DNA of 5,394 bases from Spirochaetota bacterium. Its GTDB lineage: Bacteria > Spirochaetota > GWE2-31-10 > MWDO01. The notes beneath the pieces are model-generated. The model saw only the letters and a program-made list of their open reading frames with translations, was not told the DNA's origin and made no database searches. Position numbers and translations under genes: made by a program. Below, in pieces: positions 1 through 5,394 of this stretch (its first letter is position 1; the number at the start of each line of letters is the position of its first letter). The DNA lies in the NCBI GenBank assembly GCA_017998755.1, contig JAGOCL010000203.1:1-5394 (forward strand), written 5' to 3'.

Positions 1-585
1 AAATATATTATATTTTATTGTTTTTAGCATATCATAGAGAGTTTCCAGAGGAAGTCCGACTATATTAGTATAAGACCCCTCTATCATATCTACCGTTAGG
101 GCAAATATCCCCTGAATTGCATATCCGCCAGCATAACCTTTCCAATGATTATTGTCAAGATAGAATTTGATAAATTCTTCCGAAAAATCTTTAAACTTAA
201 CTTTAGACAACGCGCTACGCGTAAAATTGAGATTCAAAGAATTGTTGACAATAGATACGCCCGATACGACGCTGTGCCATTTGCCCGACATATTACGGAT
301 ATTAGCTTCGGCTTCTTCGGAATTCTTCGGCTTACCGAGTATCATACCATCGTGAACCACGACGGTATCTACGCCAAGTATATATTTTTCGCAATATTTC
401 GGTAGCTTCCCGACAGATAGAGCTTTCCCCTCCGCTACCTTTTCGGCATATAGAATGGGATCGTTTTTATCCGCCGAATCCTCGTCAAATTTGTGGTCCG
501 CCGTCTTAAATTTTATCCCAACCGACTTCAACAACTCTTTCCTACGGGGGGATTTTGACGCTAAAACAAGATATTTATCGTTCAT
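1..585 (-). CDS. maf: Maf-family nucleoside triphosphate pyrophosphatase (3' end cut by window edge)
   Basis: Maf proteins hydrolyse non-canonical or excess nucleoside triphosphates to monophosphate and pyrophosphate in the cytoplasm, and have been linked to arrest of septum formation. An open frame of 195 codons runs from ATG at 585 to the left edge without a stop. Seen in order: the N-terminal signature ASKSPRRKELL (residues 9-19), GVDTVVV with the likely catalytic Asp73, GKP (84-86), MSGKWHSV (99-106), WKGYAGGYAIQG (148-159) and GSYTNIVGLPLE (170-181). The IQG ending resembles the dTTP/UTP-type (YhdE-like) subgroup rather than the m7GTP type; that specificity is inferred. Tyr151 sits where many relatives have Lys (GKAGxYxIQG). 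Maf proteins usually have about 190-200 residues, so only a few residues should be missing. The start lies three bases after the pheA stop, and a GGGGAG ribosome site inside the last pheA codons supports it. Confidence 0.93.
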   Translation of the reverse strand, partial: MNDKYLVLASKSPRRKELLKSVGIKFKTADHKFDEDSADKNDPILYAEKVAEGKALSVGKLPKYCEKYILGVDTVVVHDGMILGKPKNSEEAEANIRNMSGKWHSVVSGVSIVNNSLNLNFTRSALSKVKFKDFSEEFIKFYLDNNHWKGYAGGYAIQGIFALTVDMIEGSYTNIVGLPLETLYDMLKTIKYNIF

Positions 586-588
586 AAC

Positions 589-1392
589 CTAATAACTCCC
601 CAAATAGTCGAAGTAATCGCACTTTTTCTTAATCGCCTCGATGAGTTTGGCGTTTTTCGCCATATTTGGAGAGTTTTCGTATTCTACGATAAATACATAC
701 TCCCAATTCTTCTCCTTCGACGGCCTGGATTCGATTTTTGTCATATTGATCTTTTTATTATTAAAAACTTTCATTATTTTATAAAGCGCCCCGGGTTTAT
801 TCAATAATGAAAAGATTATCAGCGATTTTTGACGAGCTAAACTTCTAAATTTTTTAGATATTATATAAAATTTTGTCTGATTATCCTTTTTGTCGTTAAT
901 ATCCTCTTCGAGGATATTCAACCCGTATTCTTTAGCAAGCAAATAAGGCCCTATCGACGCTGAATTCGGCTCTTCCAAAGCAAAAATAGCCGCTTTAGCG
1001 TTAGAAGCGGTCTCTATACATTCGCAATTGGGAAAATTTTTCTTGATATAACCGGCGCATTGAAAAAACGATTGCGGATGAGAAAAAATCTTTTTAATAT
1101 CCTTTTTATCCGGACATAAAGAAATCAAATTTTGTTTTATATTTAACGTTATTTGATCGTAAATTTTCAGGTCGGTTTTAATAAAAAGATCCAACGTATC
1201 GCCGATAGCCCCCCCTACGGAATTCTCCGCAGGCGCAACTCCGTAATCGCAATCGCTCAGACTGATTTTATCAAAAACGTCGTTTATCCTATTAATCGGC
1301 TCGAAATCGCAATCTTCGCCAAAGTATTTGATCGCCGCTTCGTGGGAAAATGTAAATTTAGGCCCCAGATATACTACCTTGCATCTTTTCAT
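589..1392 (-). CDS. pheA: Prephenate dehydratase with C-terminal ACT regulatory domain
   Basis: This enzyme converts prephenate to phenylpyruvate with loss of water and CO2, the committed step to phenylalanine. The 267-residue protein is the stand-alone form: it starts directly in the dehydratase fold (VYLGPKFTFSHEAA, 7-20), with no chorismate mutase domain in front. Further signatures are YGVAPAENSVGG (50-61), TLDLF (66-70), SHPQSFFQC (104-112), TASNAKAA (128-135), SIGPYLLAKEYGL (146-158) and NQTKF (171-175). The essential Thr is kept at 173, but the usual TRF reads T-K-F. An ACT domain follows (about 188-265) with GALY (201-204) and ESRP (221-224), the two motifs that bind phenylalanine for feedback inhibition, so allosteric control is expected. 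It is probably co-transcribed with maf. The start is fixed by the domain beginning at residue 6-7; no clear Shine-Dalgarno precedes it. Confidence 0.96.
   Translation of the reverse strand: MKRCKVVYLGPKFTFSHEAAIKYFGEDCDFEPINRINDVFDKISLSDCDYGVAPAENSVGGAIGDTLDLFIKTDLKIYDQITLNIKQNLISLCPDKKDIKKIFSHPQSFFQCAGYIKKNFPNCECIETASNAKAAIFALEEPNSASIGPYLLAKEYGLNILEEDINDKKDNQTKFYIISKKFRSLARQKSLIIFSLLNKPGALYKIMKVFNNKKINMTKIESRPSKEKNWEYVFIVEYENSPNMAKNAKLIEAIKKKCDYFDYLGSY
596..601 (-). promoter_or_regulatory. Ribosome binding site of maf inside pheA
   Basis: GGGGAG on the minus strand lies 10 bases before the maf ATG. It overlaps the last sense codons of pheA, so translation of maf is probably coupled to that of pheA. 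Confidence 0.6.
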
Positions 1393-1403
1393 AATCCGAT
1401 ATT

Positions 1404-1430
1404 ATTATAAAAAAACAGAATTGTTGTCAA
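1404..1430 (-). promoter_or_regulatory. Sigma70-type promoter for pheA-maf
   Basis: Reading the minus strand, a perfect TTGACA (1430-1425) and a perfect TATAAT (1409-1404) are separated by 15 bases, shorter than the usual 17. Transcription starting about seven bases past the -10 box would begin near 1397, only about five bases before the pheA ATG at 1392. That would make the mRNA nearly leaderless, which agrees with the lack of a clear ribosome site. The boxes are seen; promoter activity and the start point are inferred. Confidence 0.55.
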
Positions 1431-1455
1431 ATATTATTAAATAAATGTTAAATAT

Positions 1456-1487
1456 ATTGTATAATTTTAAAATTAAATTGTATAATT
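1456..1487 (+). repeat. Direct repeat of an 11-bp TATAAT-containing element
   Basis: ATTGTATAATT occurs exactly at 1456-1466 and again at 1477-1487, a period of 21 bp or about two helical turns. Each copy holds a TATAAT that could act as a -10 box for the lipoprotein gene. The repeat could also be a pair of protein-binding sites. Chance is possible in such A-T-rich DNA. Confidence 0.45.
1457..1486 (+). promoter_or_regulatory. Possible promoter(s) for the lipoprotein gene
   Basis: Two consensus -10 boxes, TATAAT at 1460-1465 and 1481-1486, precede the gene. The downstream one has only a poor -35 (TTGTAT at 1457-1462, 18-bp spacing) and would start RNA about three bases before the ATG at 1496. 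The upstream one has a weak -35 (TTAAAT at 1437-1442) and would leave a leader of about 24 bases with no Shine-Dalgarno. Both are predictions from sequence only. Confidence 0.35.
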
Positions 1488-1495
1488 CCCTAAAA

Positions 1496-2353
1496 ATGAA
1501 AAAATATTTTCCAGTTATTATATTAAGCATTTTTCTATTCGCGTCTTGCTCTAAAAACCTTCTGTTTAATAAACAGATAAATATCAAATATAGAGAGAAA
1601 AATCCCCTCGAATCGATGCGCGTCAATTCTCTAAAAGGCGATATCGAGATAACCGGATGGTCTAAAGATTTCGTTGAAATTGACACCAATAAAAAAATTT
1701 TTACCGGACTTATTTCAGACATAAACCTTATGGATACGGTATTTTATTTCGACGAAGTTTACAAAGAGTTAAACATTAAAACTAAAATCCCGGCTAGAAT
1801 CAACGGAAGTATCGACATAAAAATATTCGTTCCTTTCACGTTGCTAAAGCTCTACGTCAATTCAAGCGAAGGAAATATTACTATAAATAAACACCTTGGA
1901 GATATAGAGATCACGTCAAGTAACGGCGATAACAATATTGATTTTCAAGGAAATATCCTGCGTATAAACTCGTACAAAACTAAAACTTTTCTCAAAGTTT
2001 TATCGTACAGTTCTTCGGATATTATCATTAATTCAGAAGAGGGGTCGCTCAATTCTTATATTTATTCGGTCGGAGACGCTTCGTATCTGGATATCAAAAC
2101 TTTAAACGCAACCGTTAATCTCAATATATCTCAAGATATCGACCATAAACTGATAGTTAAAAACAAATCTAAAGGTATCAACGTCAAATACGATCTAGAA
2201 GACCCGAATTCAGTTCAAGGGACTTATAATATATTTACCGGAAACTACGGCGAAAAATATCAAGAATTCATAATTGATATTAATAGCGAGGGGGGCGTTA
2301 TCGACGTCTCGCAAATCATATCCAAAGAGCCGACCGAGCGCAAATTTTACTGA
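1496..2353 (+). CDS. Putative outer-membrane lipoprotein with DUF4097-like beta-repeat domain
   Basis: The function is unknown. With the start at 1496 the protein has 285 residues and opens with a lipoprotein signal peptide: MKK, a hydrophobic stretch (residues 5-15), then F-A-S-C with the lipidated Cys at 18. Phe at -3 is a relaxed lipobox of the kind accepted in spirochaetes. Ser at +2 argues against inner-membrane retention. The mature part is rich in short alternating strands with recurring turns such as NSLKGDIEITGW (44-55), NSSEGNITI (122-130), LGDIEITSSNGD (134-145) and NSEGGVIDV (273-281). This resembles DUF4097 (putative adhesin) beta-solenoid folds. An ATG at 1445 in the same frame would put 17 extra residues before the signal peptide, which is why 1496 is preferred. 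It is transcribed alone, divergently from pheA and convergently with the cyclase. Neither start has a recognisable ribosome site. Confidence 0.8.
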   Translation: MKKYFPVIILSIFLFASCSKNLLFNKQINIKYREKNPLESMRVNSLKGDIEITGWSKDFVEIDTNKKIFTGLISDINLMDTVFYFDEVYKELNIKTKIPARINGSIDIKIFVPFTLLKLYVNSSEGNITINKHLGDIEITSSNGDNNIDFQGNILRINSYKTKTFLKVLSYSSSDIIINSEEGSLNSYIYSVGDASYLDIKTLNATVNLNISQDIDHKLIVKNKSKGINVKYDLEDPNSVQGTYNIFTGNYGEKYQEFIIDINSEGGVIDVSQIISKEPTERKFY

Positions 2354-2445
2354 ACCCCTTATTTCTTTTATCAAACCCGCTTGATTAGCGCCATTTTGAT
2401 TTACGATAGCGATCTATATTTATAATATTTTTCTCATATATTTTT
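2354..2445. other. Convergent intergenic gap without a clear terminator
   Basis: These 92 bp lie between the stop codons of the lipoprotein gene (plus) and the cyclase gene (minus). The sequence is A-T rich. The only stem I can draw is five base pairs (2370-2374 with 2381-2385), not followed by a T-run, so I call no intrinsic terminator for either gene. How transcription ends here is unresolved. Confidence 0.5.
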
Positions 2446-4281
2446 TTATTTATCTTTAAATTCGTAAATACCGCTCCACTCTTTTAATAATCCCAACGAC
2501 TGTTTCTCTTTAAGCTTAATCGTCCTATTCAGATAAAAATCTATTAATGGATCGACGCAGGTATTCTTTTTATATTTATGAGGCCCGAGTTTTCTTACAA
2601 GCGCGCCGTATATTTTTTCGGCCTCGCTAAACTTGCCTTCGACATAATAATTAAACGCGTCGTCGAGATATTTTTGTATATTTTTCTTGATTTCTATAGT
2701 TCTATCGTCTTCATAATCGTAAACTTCAAAAATAGTAACCGGTTGTTTTTTCCCTTTTACGATAGCCAGATCGATCGCTCTTATATGATGAGGAATAGTC
2801 AGTTTGTTTTTTAAATCCTCGGATATCAAAATCCCTATCCCGTAATATTTAGTTAACGACTCCAGCCGGCTCGCCGTATTTACAATGTCGCCGATTAATG
2901 TATAATCCATTTTTGAAATTGAACCGATATTCCCTACGACCGCCGTACCGTAGTTTATCCCGATTCCGTTGTTTATTATTTTTGACCCCGACTTATTATT
3001 GAAAAGCTCCGGAATTTCTCCGGCGTTAAACTTTGCCAACTCTCTGCGCATTTCTATCGCCGAGATTACCGAATCGTCCGGTTCTTTAAAAGCGGCCATT
3101 ATACAGTCGCCTATCAGTTTATCAATCTCCCCTTTATTTCCCATAATGTGGTTATTCATTTTATCAAAATATTTATTCAACAAAGTAACGACTTGCATAG
3201 GAGTAAGATTCTCCGATATCTCGGTAAAATCTCTAATATCTGAAAATAACACCGATATTTGCCTGTTCTCCGGCTTATATTTAGTAGGATCTCCGCCTTT
3301 TTCGACAAAATCCACCAAAGATCTCCTTGTGTACACTTCGGTAATTTTTAATCGTCTTTGCGATTCCTTGGCGGCTTTTTCTCTCTCGTTGTTGAATTTT
3401 TCGATATTGTCCGCCATTTGATTGAAGTTTAAAGTAAGATTATAAATTTCCTTTATAGAAGATTTGACGTTCGCGCGATAACTAAAGTTATTATTACCAA
3501 AAGTTTTTACCGCGTCGGTAATCTTAAGCACCGGCTTGGTTATCGTATTGGTAACGTACAAAGATATAAGAAGAGCGATGATAAATACGACTAAACTAGT
3601 TATAGAGCTGTTTATGAACAATTTCCTAAGGAATTTATCAATGCTTTTGTTTGATATATCTATCCCTACGACGCCAAAAAAGTCGCCGTTTGTTTTATCA
3701 AATATGGGACCGAATCCCATCATAGACCATGAATCGTAATCTTTATCGTAAACAAAATCTTTTTCGATCATCATCTTCCGTTCGTAAAGAGCGGAGACGG
3801 CGACGGGCTGATTAGTTATGTCGTATCTCAAGTTAAAATGCGATATTTTATCCGAAGCGACGCCGGTTTTTTCAACCTCATCCATGAGTTTCAACACGTC
3901 GGCGTCGACGAGAAATCTGGCGTAATTTTTATCCGTATCGGGAACCAAAATATAAACGTATAGTATAAGATCGGGATTAGCGTCGCGGATAGTATTCAAA
4001 AAAGAGTATATTTTAGAGTAATCGTCCGTTTTTTCGATTTCATTTACCTCAGACTCGCTAATTCCCGACATATTTATCTTTTTTGTAAGATTTCTCATCG
4101 CGCCATCGTCGATCAATTCGACCGCTACGGTAAGGTTTGATTTTAGTCTATCGACGACTTCGTTCATAAGATTTGCTCTGGAATTCAAGAAAAAAACTAC
4201 CGTAGTAGATAAAACCACAAAAAAACAAAGCGCAAGTATTATTACGCCGACATAAATTTTAAATTTGACCTCTTTCATCAT
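2446..4281 (-). CDS. Membrane-bound class III adenylate cyclase with Cache-like sensor and HAMP domain
   Basis: It is predicted to make cAMP from ATP at the inner membrane in response to an external signal. Domains in the 611 residues: membrane helix 1 (about 9-32), extracytoplasmic sensor (33-220) ending in a Cache-like MGFGPIFDKTNGDFFGVVGID (188-208), membrane helix 2 (about 224-244), HAMP (243-295), coiled linker (295-335), cyclase catalytic domain (about 340-520) and a helical TPR-like tail (530-611). The catalytic set is complete. Metal-binding Asp348 lies in LFSDIRDFT and Asp392 in KLIGD. Lys388 and Thr461 are the expected adenine-selecting pair; Lys with Thr is typical of class IIIb, whose members are often bicarbonate-responsive. 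Asn468 and Arg472 (VNTASRLE) are the transition-state residues. The gene starts ATGATG. The second ATG (4278) sits six bases after AAGGG and may be the real start; the first (4281) is only three bases away. The ligand is unknown. Confidence 0.93.
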   Translation of the reverse strand: MMKEVKFKIYVGVIILALCFFVVLSTTVVFFLNSRANLMNEVVDRLKSNLTVAVELIDDGAMRNLTKKINMSGISESEVNEIEKTDDYSKIYSFLNTIRDANPDLILYVYILVPDTDKNYARFLVDADVLKLMDEVEKTGVASDKISHFNLRYDITNQPVAVSALYERKMMIEKDFVYDKDYDSWSMMGFGPIFDKTNGDFFGVVGIDISNKSIDKFLRKLFINSSITSLVVFIIALLISLYVTNTITKPVLKITDAVKTFGNNNFSYRANVKSSIKEIYNLTLNFNQMADNIEKFNNEREKAAKESQRRLKITEVYTRRSLVDFVEKGGDPTKYKPENRQISVLFSDIRDFTEISENLTPMQVVTLLNKYFDKMNNHIMGNKGEIDKLIGDCIMAAFKEPDDSVISAIEMRRELAKFNAGEIPELFNNKSGSKIINNGIGINYGTAVVGNIGSISKMDYTLIGDIVNTASRLESLTKYYGIGILISEDLKNKLTIPHHIRAIDLAIVKGKKQPVTIFEVYDYEDDRTIEIKKNIQKYLDDAFNYYVEGKFSEAEKIYGALVRKLGPHKYKKNTCVDPLIDFYLNRTIKLKEKQSLGLLKEWSGIYEFKDK

Positions 4282-4284
4282 TTT

Positions 4285-4289
4285 CCCTT
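4285..4289 (-). promoter_or_regulatory. Ribosome binding site of the cyclase gene
   Basis: AAGGG on the minus strand lies three bases before the first ATG (4281) and six before the second (4278). The six-base spacing equals that seen at the STAS gene and favours the second ATG as the start. Confidence 0.5.
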
Positions 4290-4369
4290 TTTTATTCAGA
4301 ATATTTTTACAATTATTTGTTTATAAGATTTTACAGACTATCGTATAAAAAATCGAAAACCTATATTTC

Positions 4370-4397
4370 ATTATAAAACTTTAATTATTAATTACAA
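4370..4397 (-). promoter_or_regulatory. Likely promoter of the cyclase gene
   Basis: On the minus strand, TTGTAA (4397-4392, four of six matches) and a perfect TATAAT (4375-4370) are 16 bp apart. RNA would start near 4363, giving a leader of about 80 bases. The -35 box overlaps a short palindrome of two TAATTA copies around one base (4382-4394), which could be an operator or simply A-T-rich chance. This promoter would let the cyclase be transcribed apart from the STAS-recX pair upstream. The rest of 4282-4448 holds no gene or strong hairpin that I can see. Confidence 0.35.
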
Positions 4398-4448
4398 CTA
4401 AAAAGTAGAAAAATAATAAAATTGGAAAAAGACAGATAAACAAACTTC

Positions 4449-4919
4449 CTAAAATTCTTTCTTCAACGCTTTCCTTATAGATTCCGGAGAGAAGCCCCTG
4501 TTAAAAAGTTTGCTAGAGATTTTTTGATATTCCGTATGCGTCGCGTTTTCAGTTTTGACGAAACCGATTTTCTCAAGATATTTCGCAACGCTCTCCGTTT
4601 CATCGTAATCCGTGGTTTCGAGGTATGATAGTATTTCTTCGGTCGTATCGCGATCTATCCCCCGCTCGGCCAACTTTTTGCGGGCGTAGTTTTTACCGTA
4701 ATATTTCCTTCCGGTCAAACTCAGGACGTACGACAAGCCGTTCTTATAATCGTCAATATAGCCTTGTTCTTTCAGATCTTTTAAGACTTCAGATATAACG
4801 CCGTCGGTAAACTCTTTTTTCCTAAGCTTTTCGCGAAGATTCTTCTCCGTTTGAGGCGAGGCGTTGATTATTCGCAGAGATACGTCGTAAGCGTAGCGGC
4901 GTTGATCGTCGTTACCCAT
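4449..4919 (-). CDS. recX: RecX-family regulatory protein
   Basis: RecX proteins bind RecA filaments and modulate, usually inhibit, recombination and SOS activity. The 156 residues are predicted almost all helical and show the three-repeat RecX layout. Repeat 1 (about 8-63) has TEKNLREKLRKKEF and LKEQGYIDDYKNGLSYV. Repeat 2 (about 73-100) has GKNYARKKLAERGI. Repeat 3 (about 127-156) has ISSKLFNRGFSPESIRKAL. Length and the D-D-x-x-N/F pattern after the first repeat fit the family, whose sequences are very variable. The ATG lies inside the end of the STAS gene: the two share eight bases (4912-4919), and no Shine-Dalgarno is visible in front. Translation is therefore probably coupled to the STAS gene. 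recX normally sits beside recA, which is not in this window, so a diverged role is possible. Confidence 0.82.
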   Translation of the reverse strand: MGNDDQRRYAYDVSLRIINASPQTEKNLREKLRKKEFTDGVISEVLKDLKEQGYIDDYKNGLSYVLSLTGRKYYGKNYARKKLAERGIDRDTTEEILSYLETTDYDETESVAKYLEKIGFVKTENATHTEYQKISSKLFNRGFSPESIRKALKKEF

Positions 4920-5292
4920 TGATTAACGAACCGACGGCGTCTTCAACAGAATCGGCAATCTTGAGAATACTTGACATTTTGATCAGATAAAAAATCTCTT
5001 TGACCCTTTTCTGTAAATTGGCAAGAACGACTACTCCGTTTTTTTCCTTAACGGTCTTATAAAAGGAGGTAAACGCGGCTATTCCCGAAGAGGAGACGTA
5101 ATTTAGCTCTCCGCAGTTAAAAATCACATTTTTATACCCTGATTGCAATATATTATTCACTTCGCGCTGAAAGTCAAAAAAATTATTTGAATCGATAAAT
5201 CCTATAACTTTAAGAACAATATACTTTTTATCCGGATCCGAAGATTCCTCTACAAGCGTTAAAGAGTCGCCAATTATAAGATTTTCATCCAT
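4912..5292 (-). CDS. STAS-domain protein, anti-sigma-factor-antagonist-like
   Basis: This is a single-domain STAS protein of 126 residues, the size and pattern of SpoIIAA/RsbV-type antagonists. Such proteins bind a kinase/anti-sigma partner when unphosphorylated and are switched off by serine phosphorylation. Matching elements are the strand VLKVIGFIDSNNFFDFQREV (26-45), the strand KNVIFNC (54-60), the switch motif YVSSSGIAAF (65-74), a hydrophobic strand VVVLANL (87-93) and the C-terminal helix DSVEDAVGSL (114-123). Ser68 aligns with the phosphorylated Ser of the D-S-[ST]-G motif, but Asp is replaced by Ser67. No HPK-like serine kinase, PP2C phosphatase or sigma factor is in the window, so the partner is unknown. 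An N-terminal extension of about 20 residues precedes the first core strand. A good ribosome site, AGGGAG, sits six bases before the ATG. It is the first visible gene of a pair with recX. Confidence 0.87.
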   Translation of the reverse strand: MDENLIIGDSLTLVEESSDPDKKYIVLKVIGFIDSNNFFDFQREVNNILQSGYKNVIFNCGELNYVSSSGIAAFTSFYKTVKEKNGVVVLANLQKRVKEIFYLIKMSSILKIADSVEDAVGSLING

Positions 5293-5298
5293 AAAAAA

Positions 5299-5304
5299 CT
5301 CCCT
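5299..5304 (-). promoter_or_regulatory. Ribosome binding site of the STAS gene
   Basis: AGGGAG on the minus strand with six-base spacing to the ATG at 5292. It fixes this start and is the best ribosome site in the window. Confidence 0.65.
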
Positions 5305-5356
5305 GTTATTAGGTATTATTTACTCTAAAATATGTTAACTAAAAAATCAATCTTTA

Positions 5357-5373
5357 TTTATGAAATTCATAAA
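5357..5373. repeat. 17-bp perfect palindrome upstream of the STAS-recX pair
   Basis: TTTATGAA and TTCATAAA form perfect eight-base arms around a single central A, 65-81 bases upstream of the STAS start codon. Next to it, AAATTTGT is repeated directly at 5372-5379 and 5382-5389, ten bases apart. The size and symmetry suit a binding site for a dimeric regulator, or a weak hairpin at the end of a gene lying to the right. No convincing promoter for STAS-recX could be picked: TTGATT at 5350-5345 with TAGAGT at 5327-5322 is the best but poor. Confidence 0.4.
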
Positions 5374-5394
5374 ATTTGTATAAATTTGTTTTTT

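Noticed and set aside
210..222. ACGCG-CTA-CGCGT inverted repeat
   Set aside because: It lies inside the maf coding frame at residues fitting the protein, is short, and probably arose by chance from CG-containing codons.
145..405. Open frames on the plus strand inside the maf region
   Set aside because: They are antisense to a clearly conserved Maf reading frame and their proteins show no recognisable domain.
1405..1722. Minus-strand open frame of 105 codons upstream of pheA
   Set aside because: It is antisense to the lipoprotein signal peptide and N-terminus and runs through the divergent promoter region; its translation has no family signature.
2370..2385. Possible terminator hairpin after the lipoprotein gene
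   Set aside because: The stem is only five base pairs (ATCAA/TTGAT) and no T-run follows it.
2969..3421. Plus-strand open frame of 150 codons inside the cyclase gene
   Set aside because: It is a shadow of the conserved cyclase catalytic domain on the other strand; there is no ribosome site and no recognisable protein.
4321..4371. Possible 16-codon leader peptide before the cyclase gene (ATG at 4371, minus)
   Set aside because: There is no ribosome site, and the most likely RNA start (about 4363) lies downstream of this ATG.

Overview
The window is a low-GC chromosomal segment from what looks like a free-standing Gram-negative bacterium. A-T-rich intergenic spaces and CG-containing codons (TCG, GCG, GAC) inside the genes are visible by eye. 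The host cannot be fixed from sequence alone. A Cache/HAMP class III cyclase with a TPR-like tail, and a lipoprotein with a relaxed signal-peptidase II site (F-A-S-C), would both suit the Spirochaetota or another deep-branching Gram-negative phylum. This is a weak inference.

Layout, left to right. Positions 1-585 (minus) hold a Maf nucleotide pyrophosphatase cut by the left edge. Three bases upstream of its start lies the stop codon of a stand-alone prephenate dehydratase with an ACT domain (589-1392, minus), so the two form a tight pheA-maf pair. A 103-bp divergent region (1393-1495) carries a promoter with consensus -35 and -10 boxes for pheA and a duplicated TATAAT-containing element for the plus-strand gene. 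That gene (1496-2353) is a lipoprotein with a DUF4097-like beta-repeat body. After a 92-bp convergent gap comes a membrane-bound class III adenylate cyclase (2446-4281, minus) with an extracytoplasmic Cache-like sensor, HAMP linker, complete catalytic site and helical C-terminal tail. Upstream lies an overlapping pair on the minus strand: a STAS-domain anti-sigma-factor-antagonist-like protein (4912-5292) followed by a RecX-family protein (4449-4919). The last 102 bases are the A-T-rich leader of that pair and contain a 17-bp palindrome.

Functionally, the window mixes housekeeping (phenylalanine synthesis, nucleotide-pool or division-linked Maf, RecA modulation) with signalling (cAMP synthesis in response to an external cue, STAS partner switching). 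No mobile element, tRNA, rRNA, CRISPR array or phage gene is visible. I see no strong case for a new system. The points most worth a second look are the STAS-recX overlap, the apparently very short leaders of the two divergent genes, and the adenylate cyclase next to the STAS gene.
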